From the NCBI GenBank assembly GCA_964416385.1, contig CAYQDW010000004.1:1-64000 (forward strand): a DNA stretch of 64,000 nt. Direction: 5' to 3'. Below, in pieces: positions 52,732-61,381 of this stretch. The stretch's first letter is position 1. Every line of letters starts with the position of its first letter. Both the position numbers and the translations under genes were made by a program. Under the pieces are notes generated by a model, which saw only the letters and a program-made list of their open reading frames with translations, was not told where the DNA came from and made no database searches. The stretch is from JAUHWL01 sp964416385 (GTDB lineage: Bacteria; Bacteroidota; Bacteroidia; Flavobacteriales; Schleiferiaceae).

Positions 52732-55143
52732 TTAAAAAGTGGCCCTAAGTGCCATTACAAAATTTCTACCCGGTGCAGAAATACCTGAACTATATGGTCT
52801 ATAGCGTTGGTCAGTAATGTTTTCCAAACCAGCCGTGATGGTAAGGTTAGACATAAACTGGTACATCGCCTTTATATTAACCGTATACCAGCCTGGCGCG
52901 TAGTTATTACCATTAACATCTTTGGCATAAATTTCATCTTTGGCGCGTTCTTCAACAGCTAAAGCATCAAAGGTGCGTTCGCCTTGGTATGTGGCATAAA
53001 ACTCTAGCGTCAGCTTATTTGCCCTGTACGTAAATCGAGAAATTCCAAAGAATGGTGCAGCATGTCTACTCGGGCTCACGCTTCCATTATCTAACTCTTC
53101 TCTACCTTCTTGCCAATTGAGATCTGAAGAAAAGCTGAATCTCGCAGGTAGTTGCAATTCTAAACCAGCTTGTAATCCATATACGCGGGCTAACGCTGCA
53201 TTTTGAATGGCTTGAACCTGACTGAGCTGCCCATCATACATTATGCTATCTGCTCCATTAAGTGTAAACGGCCTGCGTACAAGCGCATTTTGCAAGATGG
53301 TGTAATACCCTGTTAGGTCAATTTTGAGCACTTTGCCAAAAACTTTACCCACACTTAAATCTGCATTATAGGCGTATTCTGCCGCTAAATTCGGATTTGG
53401 TACTGTAACCGCTCCAGGTTCTGAGTCAAAGACTTTACCAATGTCGTCTACATTAGGTGCACGAAAAGCGGTGGCAATATTCATGCTGATAATCCAATTA
53501 CTGCTTGGTCTAAATACAGAACCGATACTTCCTGTGAGGGCATCATTTTGCATAGATGCAGTGGCAAAAGAAAACGGATAATAATCTAGATTATTCGTGA
53601 AATCAGAAGAAAGGCTATACCGTGTGTAGCGCACGCCACCAAGCAATGAAAGTTGGCTAGAGATATTAAACTCATCATTAACATAAATGCCGAAACTATG
53701 CCAAGTAGAATTTGGATAACGTGAAGCACTTGCCATACTTTGCCCAGTGCCGATATCTGTAACATGACCTGTAGAAGTCACATTGTTGATGACATATTCT
53801 GCGCCATAATAAAGATTGTGCTTTTGGGCCAGCTTCTTGGTGAAATCAATATTGGCAGAATAAGCCACCACCTCTTCCGTTTGGGTACTGCGATTTACAT
53901 TGTTCAGAGATCGGTCTATTCTACTTTCTTCAAAATCTTGTCGCGCCAGCCGAAGTGTAACAATGTCATAAACGCCATTAGGTTTTTGATGCGTTACTGT
54001 GAAGTTGTTCATCATCCATTTTTGTGGCCCGTAATTCCATTCTGCATAACGTGGTAAACCGTTGCGCATGCGGTTATGCCGGTCATAGCGCCCATAAGGC
54101 GAAGTTTCTGAATAATGAAAACCGTATCTGAAGTCTAAGAACGCATTGGGTTTAAAGCGCACTTTTTGCATAACATTGGTTTGGGTATATGCCGTTGGTT
54201 TTTGCAAGAGCGGATCATCCTGTGTAATAACCCGGTCTGTGCTATCTATACGCTGCACATAGTAGGGTTTTAAATAATCCTCTGGGCCGTTACTGCCTTG
54301 GCGTAAATCATCAAAATGCCAAGAGCTAAAACTGGTAACAAACGCCCACTTCTTCCACCCAATATTCATATCAAAATGGCCGGTACGCTCATTATTGGCG
54401 CTGCTGTAACGCGAAATGGCTTTTCCAACCACCAACGGCTCATCAGTAATTGAAAGTTCTGGTACCAAGGTTTGAAAACTCATAACGCCACCAATGGCAT
54501 CGCTACCATAAATTACAGAGTTTGGCCCAAAAAGTACTTCCGCATTTTCTGTGGCGAAGGGATCTAGGTTAATCACGTTCTGTATGTTTCCTCCCCTAAA
54601 GATGGCGGTATTCATGCGCACTCCATCAACCGTATAAATCAATCTGTTGGTGGCAAACCCTCTAATCATAGGGCTGCCGCCACCTTGCTGGCTTTTTTGG
54701 ATGTAAACCTTGCCAGATATAGCCAATAAATCTGCTGCTGTTTGTGGATTTTGAATTGCAATCTCTCGCGGTGTTATGGTTGCAATTTTAACTGGGAGGT
54801 TTCCAGATGATTGCTGCCAGCGTGTTGCAGAGATTACGATTTCGTTGAGATTTAAACGTGTGGCATTTAGATGTACGATAAAGCCATTTTGTTTAAGCGC
54901 ACCATAACTTATGGATAATGAGCCATATCCAAACTTGATGAGCTTAATAACGTCAGTAGCAGAAAAAATAGAGAGGTCTGCCTGCCCCTTTGCATTTGTT
55001 GTGGTTACCATTTGGGTTTGCTCATTTTTTAGCGTCACCCATTCTAATGGTTCATCAGTTTCGGCATCTAATACGGTAACCGTTTGCGCACGCATACCAA
55101 GCGCAAACAGCACCAAGCATAGGCCTGTATAAAATCTTTTCAT
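52732..55143 (-). CDS. TonB-dependent receptor, heme/hemoglobin type
   Basis: The 803-residue protein has a signal peptide ending GMRAQ and a carboxypeptidase-regulatory-like beta domain (DAETDEPLEWVTLKNEQTQ). The plug has VSATRWQQSSGNLPVKIATI-type sequence and GGGSPMIRGFATNRLIYTVD followed by GVRMNTAIFRGGN, the pattern of HmuR/HutA-like heme receptors. A 22-strand barrel follows and ends FVMALRATF. The closest families import heme or a metal chelate; the exact ligand is not visible. A palindrome (55170-55187) lies between it and the companion gene upstream. Confidence 0.9.
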   Translation of the reverse strand: MKRFYTGLCLVLFALGMRAQTVTVLDAETDEPLEWVTLKNEQTQMVTTTNAKGQADLSIFSATDVIKLIKFGYGSLSISYGALKQNGFIVHLNATRLNLNEIVISATRWQQSSGNLPVKIATITPREIAIQNPQTAADLLAISGKVYIQKSQQGGGSPMIRGFATNRLIYTVDGVRMNTAIFRGGNIQNVINLDPFATENAEVLFGPNSVIYGSDAIGGVMSFQTLVPELSITDEPLVVGKAISRYSSANNERTGHFDMNIGWKKWAFVTSFSSWHFDDLRQGSNGPEDYLKPYYVQRIDSTDRVITQDDPLLQKPTAYTQTNVMQKVRFKPNAFLDFRYGFHYSETSPYGRYDRHNRMRNGLPRYAEWNYGPQKWMMNNFTVTHQKPNGVYDIVTLRLARQDFEESRIDRSLNNVNRSTQTEEVVAYSANIDFTKKLAQKHNLYYGAEYVINNVTSTGHVTDIGTGQSMASASRYPNSTWHSFGIYVNDEFNISSQLSLLGGVRYTRYSLSSDFTNNLDYYPFSFATASMQNDALTGSIGSVFRPSSNWIISMNIATAFRAPNVDDIGKVFDSEPGAVTVPNPNLAAEYAYNADLSVGKVFGKVLKIDLTGYYTILQNALVRRPFTLNGADSIMYDGQLSQVQAIQNAALARVYGLQAGLELQLPARFSFSSDLNWQEGREELDNGSVSPSRHAAPFFGISRFTYRANKLTLEFYATYQGERTFDALAVEERAKDEIYAKDVNGNNYAPGWYTVNIKAMYQFMSNLTITAGLENITDQRYRPYSSGISAPGRNFVMALRATF

Positions 55144-55169
55144 TTTAATTTTTTTAAGTTATCAATGCT

Positions 55170-55187
55170 TTTGGAGAATTCCCCAAA
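55170..55187. promoter_or_regulatory. 18-bp palindrome in front of the TonB receptor gene
   Basis: TTTGGAGAATTCCCCAAA has 8 of 9 matching pairs. It lies 27 bases upstream of the receptor ATG, at the place of a promoter, and is a candidate operator. No strict TAnnTTTG was found near it. Confidence 0.45.
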
Positions 55188-55210
55188 TGTTTTATTAACT
55201 AAGCTGATAA

Positions 55211-55738
55211 CTAAAAAATGGGTGGTTGCAATAACCGTGCTGCAAATCCAGCTAAAAGTGTTGTGTTTACTGCTGTGTAGCTTTTGCATTGATGGCTTTC
55301 TATGTAGGCGCTAAAAGCACTATGAGGTTGGTTGTATAGATTTTTGTAGAAGTGAATGAGATGCTGCTGCCGTTCTCTATTTTGAGGATTTTGATGATAG
55401 AGCTGTTCTGTAAAAGCTTCTATTTGTTGGTTTATTTTGGCCTCCTCGGTATCATTAAAACACCAATATGCTACTTCTGTGGTGCCTTCTTCGCGATAAA
55501 CGATATCATACATCCTGCCTTGATATTCAAATTCTTTGCTGTGCTTCCAATTCAAATTCTCAGCCTCTGCTGTTGTAAATTTAAAATAGGTTAACTCTGA
55601 TTTATCAATGCCATTTAAAATGCGCCATTTTACCTCGCGCTTTGCCGCATGCCGCTGATATTGCAGCCAACTATAGGTAAGTAAGGCTGGTGCAAAAAGG
55701 GCTGCTAAAAGAAATATGCTAATGAGTTTTCTGCGCAT
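55211..55738 (-). CDS. Small membrane-anchored companion of the TonB receptor
   Basis: The 175-residue protein has one N-terminal hydrophobic segment (LISIFLLAALFAPALLTYSW), so it is anchored or exported. The core has EFEYQGRMYDIVYREEG and EVAYWCFNDTEEAKINQQIE. Small proteins of this kind occur next to TonB receptor and metal-uptake genes in Bacteroidota, from general memory. It lies 67 bp upstream of the receptor on the same strand. Function is unknown. Its histidine and cysteine content (SHQCKSY) could suit metal contacts, but this is weak. Confidence 0.7.
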   Translation of the reverse strand: MRRKLISIFLLAALFAPALLTYSWLQYQRHAAKREVKWRILNGIDKSELTYFKFTTAEAENLNWKHSKEFEYQGRMYDIVYREEGTTEVAYWCFNDTEEAKINQQIEAFTEQLYHQNPQNRERQQHLIHFYKNLYNQPHSAFSAYIESHQCKSYTAVNTTLLAGFAARLLQPPIF

Positions 55739-55780
55739 TAATTCTTCAAAGGTTACTCAATTTAGGTAAACCAAGCATTT

Positions 55781-56236
55781 TTAGCGTTTCAGGTTTTTTT
55801 CATATAAGGCGATCCATTCTTGGGCAGACATGCGTTTTATCAATTCTGCGAGTAAATCAAAAGGTATGAGTTCAGGTTTTTTAAAGCGGATGCAACTTTT
55901 GCCCATATCCAATTTGGTTTTTACATGCTTTGGGTATTCTGAAACAAACCAATCATGCAAGGTCGGATTTGCATAAATGCCCATGTGATAGAACGCTATA
56001 AAGTTCTTCTGTGACGCGATGCTCAAAAAAGGTAAGGGTAGTTTGGGGTCGCAGTGGTAACCAGCGGGATAAAGCTCGTGGGGTACAACATACCCAATCA
56101 TACCATAACTAATGGTTTCACTAAAACCTTTTGGTAGGTTGTTTAGGATGGTTTGCCTGAGTTTATGCATAGCCTCCTGTCGTTCTTCTGGCAGTTGGTT
56201 GAGGTATTCTTGTGGTGTTGTAGCGTTGTATTGCAT
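55781..56236 (-). CDS. DUF1801 domain protein (YdhG-like)
   Basis: The 151-residue cytoplasmic protein has the family pattern TTPQEYLNQLPEERQEAMHK, then FSETISYGMIGYVVP, QKNFIAFYHMGIY and KSCIRFKKPELIPFDLLAEL. DUF1801 proteins are of unknown function with a frataxin-like fold. The start lies 4 bp after the upstream gene (56241), so it is in an operon with it. Confidence 0.88.
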   Translation of the reverse strand: MQYNATTPQEYLNQLPEERQEAMHKLRQTILNNLPKGFSETISYGMIGYVVPHELYPAGYHCDPKLPLPFLSIASQKNFIAFYHMGIYANPTLHDWFVSEYPKHVKTKLDMGKSCIRFKKPELIPFDLLAELIKRMSAQEWIALYEKNLKR

Positions 56237-56240
56237 ACCG

Positions 56241-56648
56241 TTAAGGCGTTTTTAGTAAAGATTCGGGATTTGGCTTTAATGCAAGGCGCAAGCTTAAAAG
56301 TGCCAGCCCTAGAGTAACGGGTGTAGCGATAAGTTTCTCAGTTAATGATTCTGCAAAGAGGTTGCCAAGTGTATTTAGTGCAAACACCCCAAACATCAGC
56401 CACAAGCCAATTCTACCTGATTTAGATGCTGGCCTCTTGGCGCGAAACCAAACAAGCAAAATAAATGAGAAGTTGAGCAATAGGCTTGCAATTTCATAGG
56501 GTAGAACGGCTTCGTAATTCGGGAATTTTCCGCCCCAAACTACGGTATAAGGAATAACCTTAACAAGTACTAATACGTGAAATACCACAATGGCACTTAA
56601 AATAATTTTAAGTAGCTGCACCGTGGTTTTTCGGCTGATGCTTTTCAT
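56241..56648 (-). CDS. Membrane protein of unknown function, four helices
   Basis: The 135-residue protein has about four hydrophobic segments (KIILSAIVVFHVLVLVKV, LPYEIASLLLNFSFILLVWF, IGLWLMFGVFALNTLGNL, LIATPVTLGLALLSLRLAL). No family is recognised. It is packed 8 bp after the DUF192 gene and 4 bp before DUF1801, which points to one transcript starting at or before lgt. Confidence 0.75.
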   Translation of the reverse strand: MKSISRKTTVQLLKIILSAIVVFHVLVLVKVIPYTVVWGGKFPNYEAVLPYEIASLLLNFSFILLVWFRAKRPASKSGRIGLWLMFGVFALNTLGNLFAESLTEKLIATPVTLGLALLSLRLALKPNPESLLKTP

Positions 56649-56656
56649 CGTATCAA

Positions 56657-57184
56657 TTAAAGATTCAACCAGCGTACAAGATCACCTTTTTCAAGACCCA
56701 GTTTATCGCTTAAACCACCTTTAACTTCTAGAACGTATTGCGCCGGACCGTCACTTGGTAAGCTGCGTGTGTTTAATGGTTCTGCATTTTTCTGAATACT
56801 GACAATGCGCTGCTTATCATCTACATAGATAATGTCTAAAGAAACGTACGTGTTTTTCATCCAAAAGCTGCGCATTTGCATATCACCCATAAAAAAGAGC
56901 ATGCTCATGGTTTCATCCATGCTTTTGCGGTACATCATCCCATATTCTATGGCGCTTTGGGTATTGGCAAATTCTACGTCCAAGTGCATAAGTGTATCAC
57001 CTTGCGCTTTCAGCAACCACAGGTCACCATCCTTCCTAAATTTCGGACCGTTATCTTCTTCAGTTGTGGTTTTTACTTTGTTAGATTGCTTTTTGTTTTG
57101 GCACGAACCCATACCTGAAAACGCTATAAATGCTATAAAAACGCCCACTAAAAGCAAGGGGCTGTATCTACGAATGTTTTGCAT
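56657..57184 (-). CDS. DUF192 lipoprotein
   Basis: The 175-residue protein has a lipoprotein signal peptide ending FSGMGSC. The DUF192 domain starts near residue 60 with FANTQSAIEYGMMYRKSMDE. It continues with MLFFMGDMQMRSFWMKNTYV, LDIIYVDDKQRIV and YVLEVKGGLSDKLGL. The function is unknown; the domain is usually exported. Its start lies 17 bp inside the lgt gene, so it is translated right after the enzyme that lipidates it. Confidence 0.88.
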   Translation of the reverse strand: MQNIRRYSPLLLVGVFIAFIAFSGMGSCQNKKQSNKVKTTTEEDNGPKFRKDGDLWLLKAQGDTLMHLDVEFANTQSAIEYGMMYRKSMDETMSMLFFMGDMQMRSFWMKNTYVSLDIIYVDDKQRIVSIQKNAEPLNTRSLPSDGPAQYVLEVKGGLSDKLGLEKGDLVRWLNL

Positions 57185-58256
57185 CTGTATCTGAAATTTT
57201 TGCGGTAAACATAAAATACAAACCTACTAGCACCAAAGGAATGCTCAGCCATTGCCCCATGTTAAAGTTCATGGCGGCCTCAAAATCTACCTGATTAGCC
57301 TTTAAAAACTCAACCACAAAGCGAAATCCGAAAACCGTAACCAAGAAAGTGCCAAATAAAAAGCCTTGATATTGGCTTCGATTTGATTGCCAGTAAAGGA
57401 GGTAGAGCAACACAAAAACAACGAGGTAAGCCAGCGCTTCTATGAGTTGAGTGGGGTAGCGTGGGATGCCTAAAACGGCTATTGAAACCGTTGGTGCTGG
57501 TGTAGCCGCTAACAATTGTGCTTCTGTAGCTGCTAAAACTATTAGGTTTTGATCATCAGCTTTTTGGTTGTTTAAGAGTGAAGCAATGTAACGTTCTGTA
57601 AATGCTTGGGCCACTTCTGGGTCATGCCCATCAATAAAGGATAAAACCATTTCATAGCGTGGATAAACTAGGCTGTCTGTTTGTAAAGTGCTATGCATTG
57701 GTTTAAATGCTACTTCCGTGATGCGGTCGCCATAAGCACTCATCACAGATTCACGTACAGGATTTAGATATACTGTTTCTATAGCCGAGTTAGCGGGTTT
57801 GCCGTAAATCTCGCTATTCATCATATTTCCTGTTCTAATAAATACCGCTGCCAATGCCACAACAATAACGATGCGGTCTAAAATCCATAGGGGAGATTTC
57901 TTCGTAATTTTTTTAGAGAATATGATCAATGCAATGATGATGGCAATGGCTGCACCATGACTGGCAAGACCACCTTCCCAAACGGCTAATATTTTTTCTG
58001 GATGTGATTTATAATAATCCCATTCGTAAAAGAAAACATGACCAAAGCGTGCACCCAGCACTGTGCCGAGAACCATGTAGGTTACCAAACTATCTAGCCA
58101 CTGGTCTGGCGCCTTATCATTAGCAAGTATTTTTTTGATGATAAAATATCCTGCAAAAAAACCGCCTGCAAAAAGTAAGCTGTAATAACGTAGCGTAAAG
58201 CTGCCGATATCTAGCCCTAAACCCTGATCCCAAGAGATGGTTAAAAATGATAACAT
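57168..58256 (-). CDS. lgt: Prolipoprotein diacylglyceryl transferase
   Basis: Transfers diacylglycerol to the lipobox cysteine of lipoproteins, many of which are in this window. The 362-residue membrane protein has RYYSLLFAGGFFAGYFI, FYEWDYYKSHPEKILAVWEG and GLASHGAAIAI. The signature IRTGNMMNSEIYGKP contains the catalytic arginine region. A periplasmic insertion of about 100 residues between that signature and RYPTQLIEALAY is longer than in E. coli and fits Bacteroidota forms. It overlaps the DUF192 gene by 17 bp. Confidence 0.94.
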   Translation of the reverse strand: MLSFLTISWDQGLGLDIGSFTLRYYSLLFAGGFFAGYFIIKKILANDKAPDQWLDSLVTYMVLGTVLGARFGHVFFYEWDYYKSHPEKILAVWEGGLASHGAAIAIIIALIIFSKKITKKSPLWILDRIVIVVALAAVFIRTGNMMNSEIYGKPANSAIETVYLNPVRESVMSAYGDRITEVAFKPMHSTLQTDSLVYPRYEMVLSFIDGHDPEVAQAFTERYIASLLNNQKADDQNLIVLAATEAQLLAATPAPTVSIAVLGIPRYPTQLIEALAYLVVFVLLYLLYWQSNRSQYQGFLFGTFLVTVFGFRFVVEFLKANQVDFEAAMNFNMGQWLSIPLVLVGLYFMFTAKISDTDAKHS

Positions 58257-58331
58257 AGTATTCTTGTTAAAGCGGGCGCAAGATAGTTTATTAGGTAACC
58301 TTTATGGCTATTTATACCAATTTGGTAAGTG

Positions 58332-59222
58332 TTAGTAATTGCCAAAAGGTATGGTCATTCCCAGCCATGGCAGAGCTATGGCTTCGCCAATACCAACGGG
58401 AATCACAAGGCCATAGTCTATGCCAACTTTGCCAGCAAAAGAACGTCCGCCAATAGAAACGAGGCTCAGTTCAACTTCAGAAGGAAATAAATAATTTTCT
58501 GTAATCAGGTAAGTTTTGCGGCTCACGCGCAGCATACCACTCAGCGTAACCACAGGTGCGGAATTCCAATCGCCATCTATCATGCCATAGCCTAAAGAAA
58601 GGCTGAGGTTGCTGTTTCTGTTGCCAACGGTAAAAGAGCCAAATGCGATACCAAAAGTAGTGTTGTCATCCCCCAAAATTCCGCCTAATAAAGCACCTGC
58701 ACCAATATTTAGCTTGTCTTTAACAATGGGTACAGAAACTTTGGGCACAACCCAAACAGGTGTAGGGGCACCAGCAAAGAGAAATAACGGCACAGTGCCA
58801 AGGCTCGCGCTGAAATAGTCTGTAAAGCCATAAGATACCTGGTTAAATAGAACCCATACATTTTGGTAATATCCTTCACCTTTTTTTAAGCCGTAACCAT
58901 TGGGGCCAAAATAGTATCGGGTACTTTGGAGGTTGTATTCGTAGTAAATACCTTCTTTGCTAACTTCCTTTTCATTGATATCTTTTATGGTTTGAATGTC
59001 TCGCCATTTAAGGGTGATTTCACCTAAATTTTGAGTGCGTAGTTTTATAAGCGCATCATCTTCGTACACTAAGTAGCCGAGGTACTGTTTGCCAGATTTG
59101 AGATCTACAACAACGTATCTCTCTTCTTGTGTGGTATCTTGTAGGGTTGGCACATATTGCGCATAGGTGAAATTACTTAGCACAAGTGCTACAGCAAATA
59201 GTATGGTTTTACACAATTTCAT
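58332..59222 (-). CDS. Secreted outer-membrane-type protein of unknown function
   Basis: The protein has about 296 residues and a signal peptide ending NFTYAQ. The first 110 residues (VVVDLKSGKQYLGYLVYEDD, IKLRTQNLGEITLKW) resemble a small beta-sheet domain. The rest is glycine-rich and probably barrel-like (NIGAGALLGGILGDDNTTFG, LSLSLGYGMIDGDWN). I use the ATG at 59222; the frame starts at 59255, but the signal peptide begins here. It is a single gene and the function is not known. Confidence 0.78.
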   Translation of the reverse strand: MKLCKTILFAVALVLSNFTYAQYVPTLQDTTQEERYVVVDLKSGKQYLGYLVYEDDALIKLRTQNLGEITLKWRDIQTIKDINEKEVSKEGIYYEYNLQSTRYYFGPNGYGLKKGEGYYQNVWVLFNQVSYGFTDYFSASLGTVPLFLFAGAPTPVWVVPKVSVPIVKDKLNIGAGALLGGILGDDNTTFGIAFGSFTVGNRNSNLSLSLGYGMIDGDWNSAPVVTLSGMLRVSRKTYLITENYLFPSEVELSLVSIGGRSFAGKVGIDYGLVIPVGIGEAIALPWLGMTIPFGNY

Positions 59223-59665
59223 GACGATAATTTTTTTTGCTTGGATGCATACCAAGATACTGGCAATTATTTCAATAGTTACCTATTAATTGTCAGCTTT
59301 CTTACTTGATTCGCTTTTTCTTTTCTATGCTGGTATAAAGGTTAGAGATTAGCAAGCATTTCGGAATGGTTACAAAACCTAACCCGATCTAAAGCAAGAT
59401 TTATTCTCTAAAAGCCCCTCTATTTCTTGAGAGACATTTTGACAAACTTTGATTAATGAAGTGAATCTCTTCTAAGAAATTAACCCCGGTTGCTCTCCAA
59501 TCCCGTTAGTTTTCAGGAGAAGAGGGGATGGGGTGAGGTTGATAACCAAAGTTCCAGTACCCTGAATAAATACAAGAAATGCCCCTTAGTGCCTACCAAG
59601 CTAAATGCATGGGGTGGATTTGCCGAAGCTTGCGAAGGCTAAAGACGGGGTGGTTCGTAAGAAAC
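59223..59665. other. Intergenic region with repeat-like sequence
   Basis: No gene is seen in these 443 bp. The left part probably holds the promoter of the outer-membrane-type gene. The right part (about 59480-59657) is unusually G-rich on the plus strand (GAGAAGAGGGGATGGGGTGA) and contains the copy of a repeat that also occurs at 61.24 kb. Confidence 0.5.
59610..59657 (-). repeat. Intergenic repeat, copy A (REP-like)
   Basis: The minus strand has CCGTCT, then CCTTCGCAAGCTTCGG (59638-59623), then AAATCCACC. Copy B at 61233-61268 has the same blocks with CCTTCGCAAGCTCCGG, 15 of 16 identical in the core, on the plus strand. Confidence 0.55.
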
Positions 59666-59694
59666 AAAAAAGCCCACGGTTTAAACCACGGGCT
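59666..59694 (-). terminator. Terminator of the PD40 lipoprotein gene
   Basis: Stem AGCCCGTGG/CCGTGGGCT on the minus strand (two G-T pairs, 59671-59694) with a TTTAAA loop, followed by five T. It lies 27 bases past the stop. Confidence 0.75.
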
Positions 59695-59721
59695 AATCTC
59701 AATTATGCTTTAATCGCAGGC

Positions 59722-60849
59722 TTACTCTACCCAGTCTGCAATAAACAGGTTGGTGGCGCGTGTACCGCCATTAACGCGGTTGCTGCTAAAGATCAATTTT
59801 TTACCATCCGGGCTAAACATAGGGAAGGCATCAAAAACACCATCTTCTGTAATCTGTTCCAATCCGGTACCATCAAGGTTGATCATGTACAAGTTGAAAG
59901 GATAACCCATTTCATTGGCGTGGTTACTGCTAAAGATGATCTTTTCGCCACTGGGGTGGAAGAAGGGCGCCCAGTTGGCCTGGCCAAGGTTGGTGATCTG
60001 GCGCAGGTCGCTGCCATCTACATTACATACGTACAATTCCATGTCGGTTGGTTTAACCAAACCTTCTGCCAACAAGGCTTTGTACTCAGCTATTTCTTCT
60101 TCTGTTTTGGGGCGCGATGAACGGAAGATCAGCTTGGTGCCATCAGGTGAAAAGAATGCACCACCATCATAACCCAAATCAAAAGTGATCTGCTTTACAT
60201 CGCTACCGTCTATGTTCATGGTGTACAACTCTAAGTCGCCACTGCGCAGGCTGGTAAATACAATTTTATCGCCCAGCGGACTAACCGTTGCTTCGGCATC
60301 ATAACCCGGCTCATTGGTCAGGGTGTCAATGATCTCGCCTTTCAGGTTGGCCACAAAAATGTCGAAGTCGGGGTAAATGGGCCATACGTATGCGCCATCT
60401 TCGCGCTTGGCTGGTTCTGGCGGACAGTTTTCATCGCCTAAATGCGTAGAACCATAAACGATCGATGTGTCTCCTGGTAAGAAATAAGAACAGGTTGTGC
60501 GGCCTTTGCCGGTGCTCAACAACATGGGAACCTGCTCTTGTAAATTATCTTCTGCCCAGTTGAAGTAAAAGATCTGGTCGCAGTTCAGGCCCCAATCCGG
60601 GTTGTTGCTCTGGAAAACCAGTTTTGTATTATCAAAGCTGAAGTACGCCTCGGCATTATCGCCACCAAAGGTTAACTGGCGTATGTTGGCCAAATGTTTT
60701 TCACTGGCGTAGTGCAGTTCACTTTTCTTGGTTTCGCCACTCCAGCCATCGGTGTTTTCGGCATTTTCTTCTCCTTCTTTGTTTCCGCCACCGCAAGCAA
60801 TTAAAGCTGTTGCAGCAAGTGCGAAAAGGACAATCTTGTACTTAAACAT
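59722..60849 (-). CDS. PD40 (TolB-like) propeller lipoprotein
   Basis: The 375-residue protein has a lipoprotein signal peptide ending TALIAC, followed by a Gly/Glu linker. WD40-like PD40 repeats follow: YFSFDNTKLVFQSN, EATVSPLGDKIVFTS, AFFSPDGTKLIFRSS, FFHPSGEKIIFSSN and MFSPDGKKLIFSSN, spaced by NLDGT-type turns. This is the TolB propeller layout, but tol-pal genes are not nearby. Binding of a protein partner or a glycan is plausible. It is a single gene with its own promoter and terminator. Confidence 0.9.
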   Translation of the reverse strand: MFKYKIVLFALAATALIACGGGNKEGEENAENTDGWSGETKKSELHYASEKHLANIRQLTFGGDNAEAYFSFDNTKLVFQSNNPDWGLNCDQIFYFNWAEDNLQEQVPMLLSTGKGRTTCSYFLPGDTSIVYGSTHLGDENCPPEPAKREDGAYVWPIYPDFDIFVANLKGEIIDTLTNEPGYDAEATVSPLGDKIVFTSLRSGDLELYTMNIDGSDVKQITFDLGYDGGAFFSPDGTKLIFRSSRPKTEEEIAEYKALLAEGLVKPTDMELYVCNVDGSDLRQITNLGQANWAPFFHPSGEKIIFSSNHANEMGYPFNLYMINLDGTGLEQITEDGVFDAFPMFSPDGKKLIFSSNRVNGGTRATNLFIADWVE

Positions 60850-60877
60850 GTTGTTTAGAATGATTTTAAATGGGGCG

Positions 60878-60908
60878 CAAAAATAATTGGGATATCAATA
60901 CAAGCCAA
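60878..60908 (-). promoter_or_regulatory. Promoter of the PD40 lipoprotein gene
   Basis: On the minus strand, TTG (60908-60906), 20 bases, then TATTTTTG (60885-60878). The leader is about 23 bases. Confidence 0.6.
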
Positions 60909-60917
60909 TGAAGTCTG

Positions 60918-61190
60918 TTATTTAGAATCCGGATGTTTTTTTTGGTTTCTGGGCACCGGGTCATAGCCATGTCCACCCCAGGGATGGCAGGTGCTCAGCC
61001 GTTTAAAACCCATCAGGCTTCCTTTAAACGGGCCCCATTCTTTAATGGCTTCTTGCATGTACTCACTGCAGGTAGGGGTGTAGCGGCAACTGGGTGGGGT
61101 TAGGGGCGAAATGAGATAGCGGTAGATCCAAACCAGCAACAAAAGTGGTAATGATAGGAGATAGGTTAGTGCTTTCCAGATCTTGGTCAT
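60918..61190 (-). CDS. yidD: Membrane protein insertion efficiency factor YidD
   Basis: The 90-residue protein is anchored by an N-terminal hydrophobic segment. YLISPLTPPSCRYTPTCSEY carries the conserved cysteines, followed by KGSLMGFKRLSTCHPWGGHG and YDPVP. YidD helps YidC insert membrane proteins. Neither rnpA nor yidC is adjacent. The length is normal. Confidence 0.95.
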   Translation of the reverse strand: MTKIWKALTYLLSLPLLLLVWIYRYLISPLTPPSCRYTPTCSEYMQEAIKEWGPFKGSLMGFKRLSTCHPWGGHGYDPVPRNQKKHPDSK

Positions 61191-61232
61191 GATTAATGTT
61201 AATAATATTGTTCAACATCTAATTAAACCCTT

Positions 61233-61287
61233 CCGTCTCGTCCTTCGCAAGCTCCGGAATCGCCACCTTCCCTTATCAAAGGGAAGG
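61233..61287 (+). repeat. Intergenic repeat, copy B, with adjoining hairpin
   Basis: CCGTCT...CCTTCGCAAGCTCCGG (core 61242-61257) matches copy A near 59.63 kb in inverted orientation. Right after it CCTTCCCTT pairs with AAGGGAAGG (61266-61287). Confidence 0.55.
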
Positions 61288-61331
61288 ATCTCTCACATTC
61301 AAGAAATTCAGTTTCTAAATAGATCTTATAT

Positions 61332-61372
61332 CTCTGGGAAACTCGGTGTAAACTCTGTGTCACTCTGTGGTC
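61332..61372 (+). repeat. Four 10-11-bp tandem units (CTCTGTG type)
   Basis: Units begin at 61332, 61342, 61353 and 61363: CTCTGGGAAA, CTCGGTGTAAA, CTCTGTGTCA, CTCTGTGGTC. An A run follows. The reverse strand is of the type ACAGAG...CACAGAG, which recurs between genes in Bacteroidota, from general memory. Confidence 0.6.
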
Positions 61373-61381
61373 AAAAAAAAC

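Noticed and set aside
59605..60120. 171-residue plus-strand frame opposite the PD40 gene
   Set aside because: It is antisense to clear PD40 repeats and includes the terminator; its residues show no family pattern.
61332..61372. Possible CRISPR-like array
   Set aside because: Units are 10-11 bp, degenerate and without spacers; no cas genes are present.
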